A stretch of 64,000 nucleotides of DNA from contig NZ_OY759719.1 of NCBI RefSeq assembly GCF_963662555.1, positions 1,136,985 to 1,200,984 on the forward strand. The letters are read 5' to 3'. The position numbers were made by a program, and so were the translations under genes. The stretch is from Thiomicrorhabdus sp. (GTDB lineage Bacteria > Pseudomonadota > Gammaproteobacteria > Thiomicrospirales > Thiomicrospiraceae). Positions 30,828 through 39,681 of the stretch are shown here, piece after piece. The notes below the pieces were generated by a model. The model had not been told where the DNA came from, did not search any database, and worked only from the letters and a program-made list of their open reading frames with translations. Numbering within the stretch: position 1 is the stretch's first letter; every line of letters begins with the position of its first letter.

Positions 30828-32333
30828 CTACTTTATTTGAGGTATAAAGTTATTACACAAATAATAGTAATACGTCACAATGATTGGTCCTTGCGAAGGT
30901 TCATTTAATTTTTTGAGTGGTGTACAGCTCTCAAAATGATTTGCCGTGCCTGTTATAGGTGGATTCTTTTCATAATGTGGCGACACCAATAAACCATTCA
31001 TACCGGCTTTAGGTTTGCCAAACCAAAACTCAAATTGGGTTTGTTTTCCACTGGTAATGTAAACCGGTTGTGGGCGACTATACCAAGCTAAATGACTGGC
31101 ATAACTCCAGTTAGAGACAAATAACGGCAGTTCTTCTGGCGTTTTACCAAGTTCTTTTTGTAGCTCAATCGCGGTTTGTGAAGCCTTTGGCCAACCGTAA
31201 TCCCCTTGTAACGGATTTTTATAGTCAGGAAAATTAATCCACGGGCTAAACAATAAGCTATGAGCAACCAACACCAAAGACCCCATTAAAACAATATGCA
31301 GGCCTGTTACGATTTTTACCCAACCTTTAAAACGAATTTGCCATAAAAAGTTAACAATGATCGGAATCAATAAAACCCACGCTAAAGACACCCAGTGCGG
31401 CAGGCTTTTTTCATAGCCTGAACCCCAAGCAAATAAAAGCGTAATAGGTAGAGAAAATAGCAGTAATAAACGGCTGTTTTTGTCTGCATAATTGCTTGGT
31501 TTTAACATCATCCACCAACCAAAAATAAACAAAAATGGCGTATAAGAAACAAATTGAATTGCTTGGGTTTGAAGCAGGCGAGAAACTCGCCATTCACTGT
31601 GTTTTGTACCATGATCAATTTGGTAAATAAAAGAAGCCCAATCATGGATTGCATTCCAATAAAGGATTGGGGCAATTAAAACCAACGCAATAATGATGGC
31701 AAGCCAAAGACCCTTTGAGGTTAACCACTGCCATTTTCGTTCTATCAATAAAATCAAAATCAAAGAGGCAATTACGGTTACCGCCGTGTATTTTGATAGG
31801 GCGGCTAAACCGACAAATAATCCTAACAACAGCCAATATTTAGTTTGATTAGTTTGTAATAACTTGTGAGTGACTAAAACCAACGCCAAAACAGAGACCA
31901 TTAATGGATTGTCTGGCAACATGGCCATACCCATTAATGACAAGATAATACTGGTGTTTAATACCACTAAACTCGCAAAACCTTTCCAAGCGGTTTGTTT
32001 TTTTGCAGTCGTATTTTCGGTTAAATTCTCAGCAAAAAAAGTCACGGTAATTTGGTACAACAGATAGTTTAAAACCGCATATAAGGCAATCGGTACAAGT
32101 CGAGCACTCCAATCATAGGGGGCTAACCACATCGGTATGATTTGTAGCCAACCAATCATTGGCGGGTGGTCAAAATAACTCCAATCCGGCATTAAACCAT
32201 ATAAAGCATAATGTGCTTCATCACCACCCAACTCAACATTAAAAGCCAAAAAGAGGTGGAGTAAAGTCATAAAAGCAACCAGCAAAATACTGGCTTTTTG
32301 TGGGCTTAATGATGCGTGTTGATTGTTAGGCAT
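30828..32333 (-). CDS. GT-C glycosyltransferase, GT39/ArnT-like
   Basis: 501 residues, about ten or more membrane segments. The first periplasmic loop carries GGDEAHYALYGLMPDW and SYFDHPPMIGWL (about 34-60), with the D-E catalytic pair of ArnT/PMT-type enzymes. A soluble C-terminal part follows (about 380-495). Such enzymes take a sugar from polyprenyl phosphate on the periplasmic side. In transcription order it follows the DprE2-like gene, the place occupied by the arabinosyltransferase AftA in mycobacteria. An arabinosyl donor is therefore plausible, but the acceptor (pilin, LPS or other glycan) is not shown. Confidence 0.85.
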   Translation of the reverse strand: MPNNQHASLSPQKASILLVAFMTLLHLFLAFNVELGGDEAHYALYGLMPDWSYFDHPPMIGWLQIIPMWLAPYDWSARLVPIALYAVLNYLLYQITVTFFAENLTENTTAKKQTAWKGFASLVVLNTSIILSLMGMAMLPDNPLMVSVLALVLVTHKLLQTNQTKYWLLLGLFVGLAALSKYTAVTVIASLILILLIERKWQWLTSKGLWLAIIIALVLIAPILYWNAIHDWASFIYQIDHGTKHSEWRVSRLLQTQAIQFVSYTPFLFIFGWWMMLKPSNYADKNSRLLLLFSLPITLLFAWGSGYEKSLPHWVSLAWVLLIPIIVNFLWQIRFKGWVKIVTGLHIVLMGSLVLVAHSLLFSPWINFPDYKNPLQGDYGWPKASQTAIELQKELGKTPEELPLFVSNWSYASHLAWYSRPQPVYITSGKQTQFEFWFGKPKAGMNGLLVSPHYEKNPPITGTANHFESCTPLKKLNEPSQGPIIVTYYYYLCNNFIPQIK

Positions 32334-32372
32334 AATGTTAATTATCTTAAGGATATTCGATTAAATAGAAAT

Positions 32373-33113
32373 TTAAAGTTTTAGCTTTTTAAAAATAAAC
32401 TCTGGAATAGAGCGAATGATGAACATAATTCCCCACCAAAACCATGGCGTGTAAAGTGTGTTTTTACCGCTGTTAATCGCTTTAATAATGCTGCTAGCAA
32501 TCTGTTCTGGTTGAGCCCACAAAGCCCCTTTTTTAAACTCTGCTGTCATCGGGGTGTCTACAAACCCTGGTTTAATATCTAATACCTGCACATTACTGTC
32601 ATTTAAACGATTACGTAAACCTTGTAAAAAGGTGGATACCATTGATTTAGCCGCACCATAAACATAGTTTGATTGACGACCACGATCACCCGCAACACTA
32701 CTAATAACCGCAATGGAACCCGAGTTTTGGGTTTCAAATTTATTGGCAAATAAAGTCAGTAAAGAGAGAGTACTTAAGGCATTAATTTGAATCTCTTTGA
32801 GCGTTAATTCAACACTATTTTGGCAGGCCTGTTGGTCTGGCAAAGTGCCGTGAGCAATAAGCAATACATCAATCTTTGGGTAGGTTTGATACACGTTGTC
32901 AATTAGAGCAGAGTGTTGTTCTATATCGGTAAGATCTAAAGCATAAGATTCCACTTGATTCGCACCACGAATTTTGGCATCGCTAGAAATAGTTTCAAGT
33001 TGTTCCACATTACGAGCCACTAAAAATAAATTGTTATTTTGTTCGGCGTACATTTTTAATGTGGCTTGAGCAATGGCCGATGTGGCTCCAATAATGACAA
33101 TGTTTTGTGGCAT
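32373..33113 (-). CDS. SDR ketoreductase, DprE2-like (polyprenyl-phospho-2-ketoribose reductase)
   Basis: 246 residues. The Rossmann start NIVIIGATSAIAQATLKMYAEQN has the G-x-x-x-x-I-A form of this subfamily. The catalytic Ser (AVISSVAGDRGR, about residue 138) and YxxxK (YVYGAAKS, about 150-157) are present, and DIKPGFVDTPMT is typical of DprE2. With the DprE1-like oxidase encoded upstream it would epimerise C2 of polyprenyl-phosphoribose to give polyprenyl-phospho-arabinofuranose using NAD(P)H. The gene pair in this order supports the call over a generic SDR. Confidence 0.85.
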   Translation of the reverse strand: MPQNIVIIGATSAIAQATLKMYAEQNNNLFLVARNVEQLETISSDAKIRGANQVESYALDLTDIEQHSALIDNVYQTYPKIDVLLIAHGTLPDQQACQNSVELTLKEIQINALSTLSLLTLFANKFETQNSGSIAVISSVAGDRGRQSNYVYGAAKSMVSTFLQGLRNRLNDSNVQVLDIKPGFVDTPMTAEFKKGALWAQPEQIASSIIKAINSGKNTLYTPWFWWGIMFIIRSIPEFIFKKLKL

Positions 33114-33185
33114 GTTTTTTCCTAATGGCGTTTCTTGAACTATTTACCGATAAAATCTATAAATCTAAGCTTATGAATTTAAACT

Positions 33186-33214
33186 CATGAATCTAATCCC
33201 ATGAATCTAATCCT
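33186..33214. repeat. short tandem repeat between DprE2-like and DprE1-like genes
   Basis: The unit CATGAATCTAATCC occurs twice in a row, with a degenerate third start (TATAAACC). Similar half-units lie just before it (AAATCTAAGCTTATGAATTTAAACT). Confidence 0.6.
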
Positions 33215-34589
33215 ATAAACCAAGGCGAATAGATTGTAATGAATTAAAGACTTTATGTGCGTTATATTTGTGTCTAATTTCTTGAAACGTCTCCCATTGT
33301 GGGTAACTTTGTTTAAATGTCTGTTCAGACATGCGGGCATCTTTGGTTAAGTACAGCTTGCCGCCATAAGATAGCACCACTTCATCTAAGCGATCTAAAA
33401 AGGCCAAAAGTGAGCTATCCATTTTAAAATCTAGTGCTAAGGTGTAACCCTCTTCTGGAAAGCTTAGATAGTTGTCATTACCTTGACCAAATACTTTTAA
33501 GACCGCCAAAAATGATCCACGTTTAGAGTCGGCAATCATGCTTAAAATTTGACTTAAACCGACCAGGCCTGCAGATTTTGGAATAACAAACTGATATTGC
33601 ACAAAACCATTTTTACCATACATACGGTTCCAGTTTTGAATACTGTCTAATGGATAAAAGTAGGGGGCGTAATGAGCTATGCGTTGGCTATGTTGATTAA
33701 AGACTTTGCCGTAATATAAGGTGTTAAAGGCTTTAACACTTAAGCTGTTTAGTGTAAAACTAGGTAAGTCCAAAGGCATATTGAGTTTGCTCGGTTTAGC
33801 AACCGTGAGAGGTGTTTGTGCTGACTTTGTAGCATGTTCACCCAACATAAGAAGTGACCGTCCCAGTTGATTACCTTTGGCTAAACAATCAATCCATGCA
33901 ACAGAATAGGTAGCTGAATCGTGTTCTTCAAATTTGGCCAAGGTTTCTGCCAAGTTAGCCGTTTTATAAGTGGTTTCTTCAATAAAGGCACTTTTGATGG
34001 GAATGAGTTTAAAGGTGGCAAAAAGAATCACACCAGTTAACCCCATACCTCCACATGTGGCTAAAAATAGCTCGCGGTTTTGGTTAAGTGAACACTCTAC
34101 GTTTTCGCCATTGGCTAAACATAATGTAAAACTTAAAACATGTTGTGAGAAGCTTCCGTCTAGGTGGTGATTTTTACCGTGAACATCGCTGGCAATGGCA
34201 CCACCCACAGTTATAAATTGAGTGCCTGGTGTCACCGGTAAAAACCAACCTTGCGGAATAAAGATTCGCAAGATTTCTGCAAAACTCATTCCAGCTTCAC
34301 ACGTTAATACGCCAGTTTGTTCGTCAAAGGTTAAAAAGTGGTCTAGTTTTGTGGTGTGTAAAGTATGTTTGGCCAAACTGCTGTCGCCATAGCTTCTACC
34401 CATTCCGCGGGCAATAAACTCTGGGTGCCCAGTTGGTTGAGGATGAGAATCGTCTTTATGCGATTGAATAGAAGACTGTGTTTGATTAGCAAACATTTTA
34501 CTCACGATAGGATTTACCAGGCCCGGTAAATTTGGATAAAGACATTCACTTTCAATCTTGGGATATCGTCCCCATCCTGCAATCTTCAC
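33213..34589 (-). CDS. FAD-dependent polyprenyl-phosphoribose 2-oxidase, DprE1-like
   Basis: 458 residues. The N-terminal FAD-binding domain (VAO type) carries the DprE1 block ARGMGRSYGDSSLA (about residues 60-73), the core LTCEAGMSFAEILRIFIPQGWFLPVTPGTQFITVGGAIASDVHGKNHH, and GLTGVILFATFKL. The C-terminal substrate part includes NGFVQYQFVIP and ends with KDARMSEQTF...YP. DprE1 oxidises C2 of polyprenyl-phosphoribose, giving the keto intermediate reduced by DprE2. A near-exact palindrome (34513-34530) is read as LPGLVN at about residues 24-29. It sits between the GtrA-like and DprE2-like genes, as Rv3790 does in Mycobacterium tuberculosis. Confidence 0.88.
   Translation of the reverse strand: MKIAGWGRYPKIESECLYPNLPGLVNPIVSKMFANQTQSSIQSHKDDSHPQPTGHPEFIARGMGRSYGDSSLAKHTLHTTKLDHFLTFDEQTGVLTCEAGMSFAEILRIFIPQGWFLPVTPGTQFITVGGAIASDVHGKNHHLDGSFSQHVLSFTLCLANGENVECSLNQNRELFLATCGGMGLTGVILFATFKLIPIKSAFIEETTYKTANLAETLAKFEEHDSATYSVAWIDCLAKGNQLGRSLLMLGEHATKSAQTPLTVAKPSKLNMPLDLPSFTLNSLSVKAFNTLYYGKVFNQHSQRIAHYAPYFYPLDSIQNWNRMYGKNGFVQYQFVIPKSAGLVGLSQILSMIADSKRGSFLAVLKVFGQGNDNYLSFPEEGYTLALDFKMDSSLLAFLDRLDEVVLSYGGKLYLTKDARMSEQTFKQSYPQWETFQEIRHKYNAHKVFNSLQSIRLGL
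34513..34530. repeat. dispersed palindrome, one mismatch (TTTACCAGGCCCGGTAAA)
   Basis: One base differs from the 18-mer (C for T at the seventh base from the right). It is inside the DprE1-like gene and read as L-P-G-L-V-N on the minus strand. Confidence 0.85.
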
Positions 34590-34598
34590 CAGTTTCTC

Positions 34599-34988
34599 CT
34601 ACTTAAAGACATAGCGTTTATCTAATTGGTATTTTATAAAATAGCCAATTGCCAAACCAATCACACCACCTAAATAACGCATTTCTGCAGTTTGGTAGAT
34701 AGAATTAAACGCATATTCAAATCCCCAAAAAATGACAGTGGTGAAAATCCCCATCAAAGTATACAAATAAAAGGTTTTTGAGCCGTGTTTAATGCAAGTG
34801 GTTTGATATTTAAAAATATAGCGTTTATCTAAGAAATATTTGACCACTAAACCCACAGCGGTTCCTATAAAAATGGCGAGCCATAAATCATAATTTCCCT
34901 GATAGATTCTAAAGGAAAGGGTTTGGCTGCCGATGTTTGCGATGGTGGAGATTACCGCAAAAATCGTGTACATTATGGCAATCTTCAT
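34599..34988 (-). CDS. GtrA-family small membrane protein
   Basis: 129 residues with four membrane segments and the repeated GtrA signature (KYFLDKRYIFK at about 49-59 and KYQLDKRYVFK at the C-terminus). GtrA proteins are proposed to flip or anchor polyprenyl-phospho sugars. In M. tuberculosis a GtrA protein (Rv3789) is encoded directly before dprE1 (Rv3790), the same order as here. It is the first gene of the minus-strand operon, and 9 bases separate it from the DprE1-like gene. Confidence 0.85.
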   Translation of the reverse strand: MKIAIMYTIFAVISTIANIGSQTLSFRIYQGNYDLWLAIFIGTAVGLVVKYFLDKRYIFKYQTTCIKHGSKTFYLYTLMGIFTTVIFWGFEYAFNSIYQTAEMRYLGGVIGLAIGYFIKYQLDKRYVFK

Positions 34989-35060
34989 TTATTGAGTACT
35001 TTGGCTTTTGAATAGCGGGTTATAAGGGGCGTTTGAAACGGGTGTTTTAAACACTTTAAG

Positions 35061-35071
35061 AGGCCTGGTAA
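35061..35071. repeat. half palindrome AGGCCTGGTAA
   Basis: Right half plus core of the dispersed palindrome, in the divergent promoter region between the GtrA-like and UbiA-like genes. Confidence 0.5.
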
Positions 35072-35203
35072 TAAACGATTTTTTAGACATGGTTAGTGGT
35101 TAAACCCTTAAATCAAAATATTTTCGTAAGTTAAAATATTGTCATAACAAATCAAACACCACAGTATTTGCAGCAATCATAGTTACAGGCGGTAAAAGCA
35201 TTC

Positions 35204-36091
35204 ATGAATTCTAACACTTCTACAAACGGTAATAAATCGGTATTACTTGGTTTGTTAAAACTCATGAGGCCTAAACAGTGGACTAAAAACATTTTTGTAT
35301 TTGCCCCACTTATGTTTACCGGTCTATTTTTTGATGTTGTCGCAATTTCTCAGACTTTAATTGCCTTTGCTTTATTTAGCTTGGCCGCCTCTGCAACCTA
35401 TGTGGTTAATGATTTACAAGATATTGAACAAGATAGAAAACACCCGATTAAGTCTAAAAAACGCCCTTTAGCATCTGGGCAAGTCACGCCATCTCAAGCA
35501 AAAGCGTTGTTAATTGGTTTATATGCCATTTTGTTGATTGGTTTTGTGTTTCAGCCAATGGTAATGGCCGTGATTGTGGCTTATTTGCTGTTGAATGTCG
35601 CTTATAGTTTTTATTTAAAACATCAACCCGTTTTGGATATTTTTACCATTGCCATTGGTTTTGTTTTGCGAGTTTATGCGGGTGCGGTGGCCATTTCTGT
35701 GCCGCTTTCTTCATGGATGTTTGTGACCACATTATGTTTGGCTTTGTATTTAGCCGCCATTAAACGTCGTCAAGAATTACTTTTAACCGACCAAGAAGGC
35801 CGTGCAGTTTTACAAAAATATACCGTGAGTTTAATGGACCGTTATGCAGAAATGGCGGCAACCGGTGCACTAATGTTTTACAGTTTATTTGTCATGAATG
35901 CTCGCCCTGAAATGGTAATAACCATACCATTTGTCTTATTTGGTTTATATCGTTATTGGTATGTCAGTGAAGTATTAGATGAAGGTGAATCGCCTACCGA
36001 TGCTTTGTTTGCCGATAAACAGCTATTAATGACCGTTGTGGGTTGGATTGGTGTTTGTATTTGGGCTTTATGGCCCGCAGGTGGTCAATAA
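35204..36091 (+). CDS. UbiA-family polyprenyl-phosphate phosphoribosyltransferase (DPPR synthase-like)
   Basis: 295 residues with about nine membrane segments. The DPPR-synthase pattern is clear: RPKQWTKNIFVFAPLMF near residue 22, and the first Asp motif NDLQDIEQDRKHPIKSKKRPLASG (about 71-94), with the HP-K-RP extension that separates this branch from ubiquinone and heme UbiA enzymes. YLAAIKRRQELLL (about 182-194) is the second block. The enzyme transfers phosphoribose from PRPP to polyprenyl phosphate, the first step toward polyprenyl-phospho-arabinose (Rv3806c in M. tuberculosis). It is divergent from the GtrA-DprE1-DprE2 operon, and its stop overlaps the next start by 1 base. Confidence 0.9.
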   Translation: MNSNTSTNGNKSVLLGLLKLMRPKQWTKNIFVFAPLMFTGLFFDVVAISQTLIAFALFSLAASATYVVNDLQDIEQDRKHPIKSKKRPLASGQVTPSQAKALLIGLYAILLIGFVFQPMVMAVIVAYLLLNVAYSFYLKHQPVLDIFTIAIGFVLRVYAGAVAISVPLSSWMFVTTLCLALYLAAIKRRQELLLTDQEGRAVLQKYTVSLMDRYAEMAATGALMFYSLFVMNARPEMVITIPFVLFGLYRYWYVSEVLDEGESPTDALFADKQLLMTVVGWIGVCIWALWPAGGQ

Positions 36092-36561
36092 TGTCTGTAT
36101 TACAAGGTTATGCCCTACAAGAATATGCATTACAGGACTATATTTATTTAATTACCCCGTTTGCGGCTTGGTTGGTTGCAGGTATAACCAAATTTATTGT
36201 TAACTCAATTAAAGCCAAACAGCTGGCATTTGGATTAATTGGTTATGGTGGCCTACCAAGTAACCACAGTGCCATTGTCAGTAGCATGGTGTTTTTAATC
36301 GCCTTTAAAGAAGGTATGGCCTCTCCAGCGTTTGGTGTGGCAATCACTTTAGCATTCATTGTGTTGTTAGATGCTAATAGCTTGCGTCAGCAAGTAGGTA
36401 AACACGCCAAAGCGATTAATCTTTTAAATAAAACCAACTCAACTGAAAAGCCATTGCGTGAAAGAATGGGGCATACTCGGGTTGAGATTTTGGCAGGCAT
36501 TATTGTGGGCGGCCTGGTTGCCTATACGTTATTTACGTTTTTAATTGGCACGGCTCAGTAA
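36091..36561 (+). CDS. divergent PAP2-family (DUF212) membrane phosphatase
   Basis: 156 residues from the ATG at 36091, which overlaps the UbiA-like stop as TAATG and has AGGTGG at 36079-36084 as RBS. The motif GGLPSNHSAIVSSM (about 48-61) and the later MGHTRVEILAG (about 129-139) are the SxH and H-T-x-x-E pieces of the divergent PAP2 family. It probably removes the 5-phosphate from polyprenyl-phosphoribose 5-phosphate, the role proposed for Rv3807c next to Rv3806c. Position directly after the DPPR synthase supports this. An upstream ATG at 36043 would add 16 residues overlapping UbiA and lacks the RBS. Confidence 0.8.
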   Translation: MSVLQGYALQEYALQDYIYLITPFAAWLVAGITKFIVNSIKAKQLAFGLIGYGGLPSNHSAIVSSMVFLIAFKEGMASPAFGVAITLAFIVLLDANSLRQQVGKHAKAINLLNKTNSTEKPLRERMGHTRVEILAGIIVGGLVAYTLFTFLIGTAQ

Positions 36562-36567
36562 ATTTAT

Positions 36568-38166
36568 ATGTCTAAAAATCATCATGTTAACAATGCTAAC
36601 AATACTTATCATGCATTCTCTACTTTTTTCTCAGAGTTAACGACACATCAAAAATGGCTAGTTACCGCCTTTGTTCTTCTCAAGGTTGTATTGATTTTTA
36701 TGGTGCCGTTAACGGGTGATGAAGCTTACTTTATTACTTGGGGGCAACATCTCGCTTTAGGGTATTACGATCATCCTCCTGCCGTTGGTTGGGTGCTTTA
36801 TTTATTAGGTCAAATTAGCGACAGTTTGGTTTGGTATCGAGCATTTGCTTTTGTTTCCGCGATTATCTTGGCGTATTTAATTTACAAGCTAATTAAGCTG
36901 GCTAAGGACACATCAGAAAATACCGCTTTATGGGTCGCACTGGCATTTTTTGTATCTCCCATTTCATTAATGTTTGTGGTCACTGCCAACGATACCGTTT
37001 TGGTGCTTTTTTCTATGCTTGGTTTATATTTCTTTGCCAAAGCGTTACAGAATCAAAAGTGGGTCGATGTTCTATTGGCTGGTTTGCTACTTGGTATGGC
37101 ATTTTTATCTAAATACTTTGCCGCGTTTATGCTGATTGGTCTAATTCTTTATGCCTTGTGGCAGTGGAAACAGATCAACTTTAAACAGTTGTTAGTGATG
37201 GTATTTATTGTGTTATTGGCTGTGGCTGAAAACCTCTATTTTAATGCCACTCATTGCTGGAACAATATTCTGTTTAATTTCTTTTCACGCACTGAAGCGA
37301 GTCATTTTGAAATCGGTAACGTGATAAGTTATTTATTGATGATTGTGCTTTTATTATCGCCAGTAGGGATGTGGTATTGGTTTAAAAATAGAAAAATGCA
37401 ATCACAGCCAAAATTAGAATCGCAAGCAGAGCTAACAGCAAGCCAATTTGTTAATCCCAATCAGCTGGTAGTTTTTGCGGCTTTACCTTTATTGTTGGTG
37501 TTGCTGGTAGTCAGTTTTACCAATCAGGTTGGTTTGCATTGGCCGTTAATTTCGGTCACGGCTCTGTATGTTTTATACAGAACCTTAACTGTGCAACAGT
37601 TACAAAAACTGTTTGTTATTAATGGCTATTTTTCAGTGTTGGTTGCCGTAGTTATATTAGTGGCGTTATCACTGGTTAATCAATTGATTAAACCAACCCA
37701 AAAACATCATTTAGCGGTCTACGTTCAACCGCAAAATGTGTGTGAAAAAATCGCAAAAGTACAAACGTCGCCAAGCTTTTTTACCTTAGGTTATAGCAGT
37801 CAATCTACGCTTTCATATCACTGTGGTAATGATAATATTCATGTGTTTGCCAGTACGTCAAAATATGGCAGAGAAGACGATAAGTTAACGAATTTTAAAG
37901 CCTTAAACGGTAAGAATCTGCAAATTTTAATTACCCAAGATAAAGACTTAAATCAAGTAGAGAAGTTTTTTAAGCGTTTTAGCATTACACCGCTAAAAAT
38001 CGATGATTCAACCACCTATTATTGGTTTGTGGGTGAAGAGTTTAATTATGATTTATATCGTGAGAAAGTGCTTAAGCCTGTTAATGAAAAGTTTTATACC
38101 GCTCCCGATTGGTTTCCAAAGGTTAAAGATGGTTGTGGGTTTAAACAAAAGTATGATTTTGAATGA
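36568..38166 (+). CDS. second GT-C glycosyltransferase, GT39/ArnT-like
   Basis: 532 residues with 10-12 membrane segments and a soluble C-terminal part (about 395-530). The catalytic loop TGDEAYFITWGQHLALGYYDHPPAVGWV (about 49-76) mirrors the one in the minus-strand GT39 protein. It starts 7 bases after the PAP2-like gene, so the three plus-strand genes form one operon. A polyprenyl-phospho sugar donor is expected. With two GT-C enzymes and two likely lipid-linked sugars in the locus, each may use a different donor. The C-terminal domain is not similar to that of the first enzyme by eye. Confidence 0.85.
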   Translation: MSKNHHVNNANNTYHAFSTFFSELTTHQKWLVTAFVLLKVVLIFMVPLTGDEAYFITWGQHLALGYYDHPPAVGWVLYLLGQISDSLVWYRAFAFVSAIILAYLIYKLIKLAKDTSENTALWVALAFFVSPISLMFVVTANDTVLVLFSMLGLYFFAKALQNQKWVDVLLAGLLLGMAFLSKYFAAFMLIGLILYALWQWKQINFKQLLVMVFIVLLAVAENLYFNATHCWNNILFNFFSRTEASHFEIGNVISYLLMIVLLLSPVGMWYWFKNRKMQSQPKLESQAELTASQFVNPNQLVVFAALPLLLVLLVVSFTNQVGLHWPLISVTALYVLYRTLTVQQLQKLFVINGYFSVLVAVVILVALSLVNQLIKPTQKHHLAVYVQPQNVCEKIAKVQTSPSFFTLGYSSQSTLSYHCGNDNIHVFASTSKYGREDDKLTNFKALNGKNLQILITQDKDLNQVEKFFKRFSITPLKIDDSTTYYWFVGEEFNYDLYREKVLKPVNEKFYTAPDWFPKVKDGCGFKQKYDFE

Positions 38167-38515
38167 TTTGTTTAAAAGTGGAATGCTTTTCTTAGTGGTT
38201 GAGAAGCCCTTTTAGAAATGTATATATCTTCAATTTCAATTAAGGGCTTCCCGTTACTCTTTTTACTTGCCTAAAAAGAGTAACCAGAAAAAGGGCACCC
38301 CGCTCCATATATTGGCAAGTTCTAGGCTTGCTCACTGAAAACGCTGAACTCGCTTCGCAAGCTACGCTCTAACAGCAGCGTTTTTTAAACGTTCGCTACA
38401 CCAAGAACCTTGCTCAATCTATTCCAAGGGGAAGTTGGGCGTTTGTTGTTAGCTTTCGTCTTATTTAAAAAATATCTTTTGTCGTGTGGTTAGAGTGAAA
38501 ACAAAATATTTTGTT
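38167..38515. other. gene-free region with inverted repeats, probable degenerate repeat element
   Basis: 349 bases with no credible gene. It holds a hairpin GAAGCCCTT/AAGGGCTTC (38203-38211 with 38242-38250), then a perfect 12-base inverted repeat GTTACTCTTTTT/AAAAAGAGTAAC (38253-38264 with 38273-38284, 8-base loop), then AAAACGCTG/CAGCGTTTT arms around 38338-38385. Its GC content and style differ from the surrounding genes. Confidence 0.6.
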
Positions 38516-39532
38516 TTATAAAGGCGTTTTACTTTGCTGTCCGGCAATTTCTCTTACTAATTTTGGTACTAAATAACCTGGTAATTGCGTTAATAACTGT
38601 TCGTGAATTTGTTTTGCGTCAGAATCGCTTACCTCAAAATGGCTTGCACCTTGAACCTTATCTAATTGATGTAAGTAGTAGGGCAAAACGCCTTGAGAAA
38701 ATAACTTGTGGCTGAGTTCTGCCAAGGTGTTTGCTGAATCATTAATATCTTTTAACAATACACTTTGATTCAATAGCGTAAAACCACTTTGGCGATATTG
38801 TTGTAGCAAGGCTGCAGTTTTATCACTTAATTCATTGGCGTGATTACAATGCACCACTAATACCTTATTTAAACGACTTTGTTGTGCCCAAATTAACAAT
38901 GCTTTTTGCGGTGCAGTAGATGGCGATACAATGGGCGTTCGGCTATGAATTCGTATGGTGGTAATGTGTTTAATTTGTTCAATAGATTCAATTAAGCGCA
39001 TTAAAACCGCCTCGCTTAAGCTCATTGGATCGCCACCGCTTAAAATCACTTCATGAATACTTTTATCATGAGTTATCTGTTGTATTGCAGCTTGCCAATG
39101 GCGTTGATTACTCTGTTCTTCATAAGGAAAATGCCTTCTAAAGCAGTAGCGGCAATGAATGTCGCATTTTGGGCTAGCAATCAATAATACTCGGCCCTGG
39201 TATTTATGAATCAAACTTGGCGTTGGGTTTTTTTGTAGATCGCCAACCGGGTCTTTTACAAAATCTATCGCTAATTGATTTTCTGCTTTGACGGGTAATA
39301 TCTGTTTAAGCAGGGGATCATTTAGGTTATTGATTTGAATTTGCTCAATAAAATCATTGGGTGCTTTATAAATAAAATCACTTTCTTTAATAATCCCAAT
39401 CTCTTCTAAATTTTTATGGTTTACTGAATTAAGCTCAAGAGTTTGAACAAGCTGCATGAGTTTATTTGAGGTACGATTATTAGGCGAATCATTTTGCGAT
39501 TCGGACTGTATAGAGCTTAAATTTTTAGCCAT
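38516..39532 (-). CDS. epmB: EF-P beta-lysylation protein EpmB (radical SAM lysine 2,3-aminomutase family)
   Basis: 338 residues, the usual EpmB length and shorter than true lysine 2,3-aminomutases. The radical SAM cluster motif CDIHCRYCFRRHFPY (about residues 123-137) has C-x3-C-x2-C. SGGDPMSL (about 165-172) binds SAM, and PYYLHQLDKVQGASHF (about 283-298) is the PLP/lysine region. The enzyme turns (S)-alpha-lysine into (R)-beta-lysine for attachment to elongation factor P. It is divergent from efp, with epmA nearby, so the pathway is clustered. Confidence 0.95.
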   Translation of the reverse strand: MAKNLSSIQSESQNDSPNNRTSNKLMQLVQTLELNSVNHKNLEEIGIIKESDFIYKAPNDFIEQIQINNLNDPLLKQILPVKAENQLAIDFVKDPVGDLQKNPTPSLIHKYQGRVLLIASPKCDIHCRYCFRRHFPYEEQSNQRHWQAAIQQITHDKSIHEVILSGGDPMSLSEAVLMRLIESIEQIKHITTIRIHSRTPIVSPSTAPQKALLIWAQQSRLNKVLVVHCNHANELSDKTAALLQQYRQSGFTLLNQSVLLKDINDSANTLAELSHKLFSQGVLPYYLHQLDKVQGASHFEVSDSDAKQIHEQLLTQLPGYLVPKLVREIAGQQSKTPL

Positions 39533-39681
39533 GAAGTATGTGTTTTTTGTTGTATGGTTAACGTTAAAAGTATCAGTAAATATGGTTGATTATTATTGGG
39601 TCGTTTTAACTTATGATGTTTTTTAAGGTATTTTAAGATAGAATGTCGCGATTATTTTAAGTCAAGTACTCAGGTAAAGAT

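Noticed and set aside
36043..36561. Longer start for the PAP2-like gene at 36043
   Set aside because: It would overlap the UbiA-like gene by 49 bases, while the ATG at 36091 has a good RBS and a TAATG overlap.
38003..38215. 70-codon frame overlapping the end of the second GT39 gene
   Set aside because: It is out of frame within the GT39 coding sequence and has no family features.
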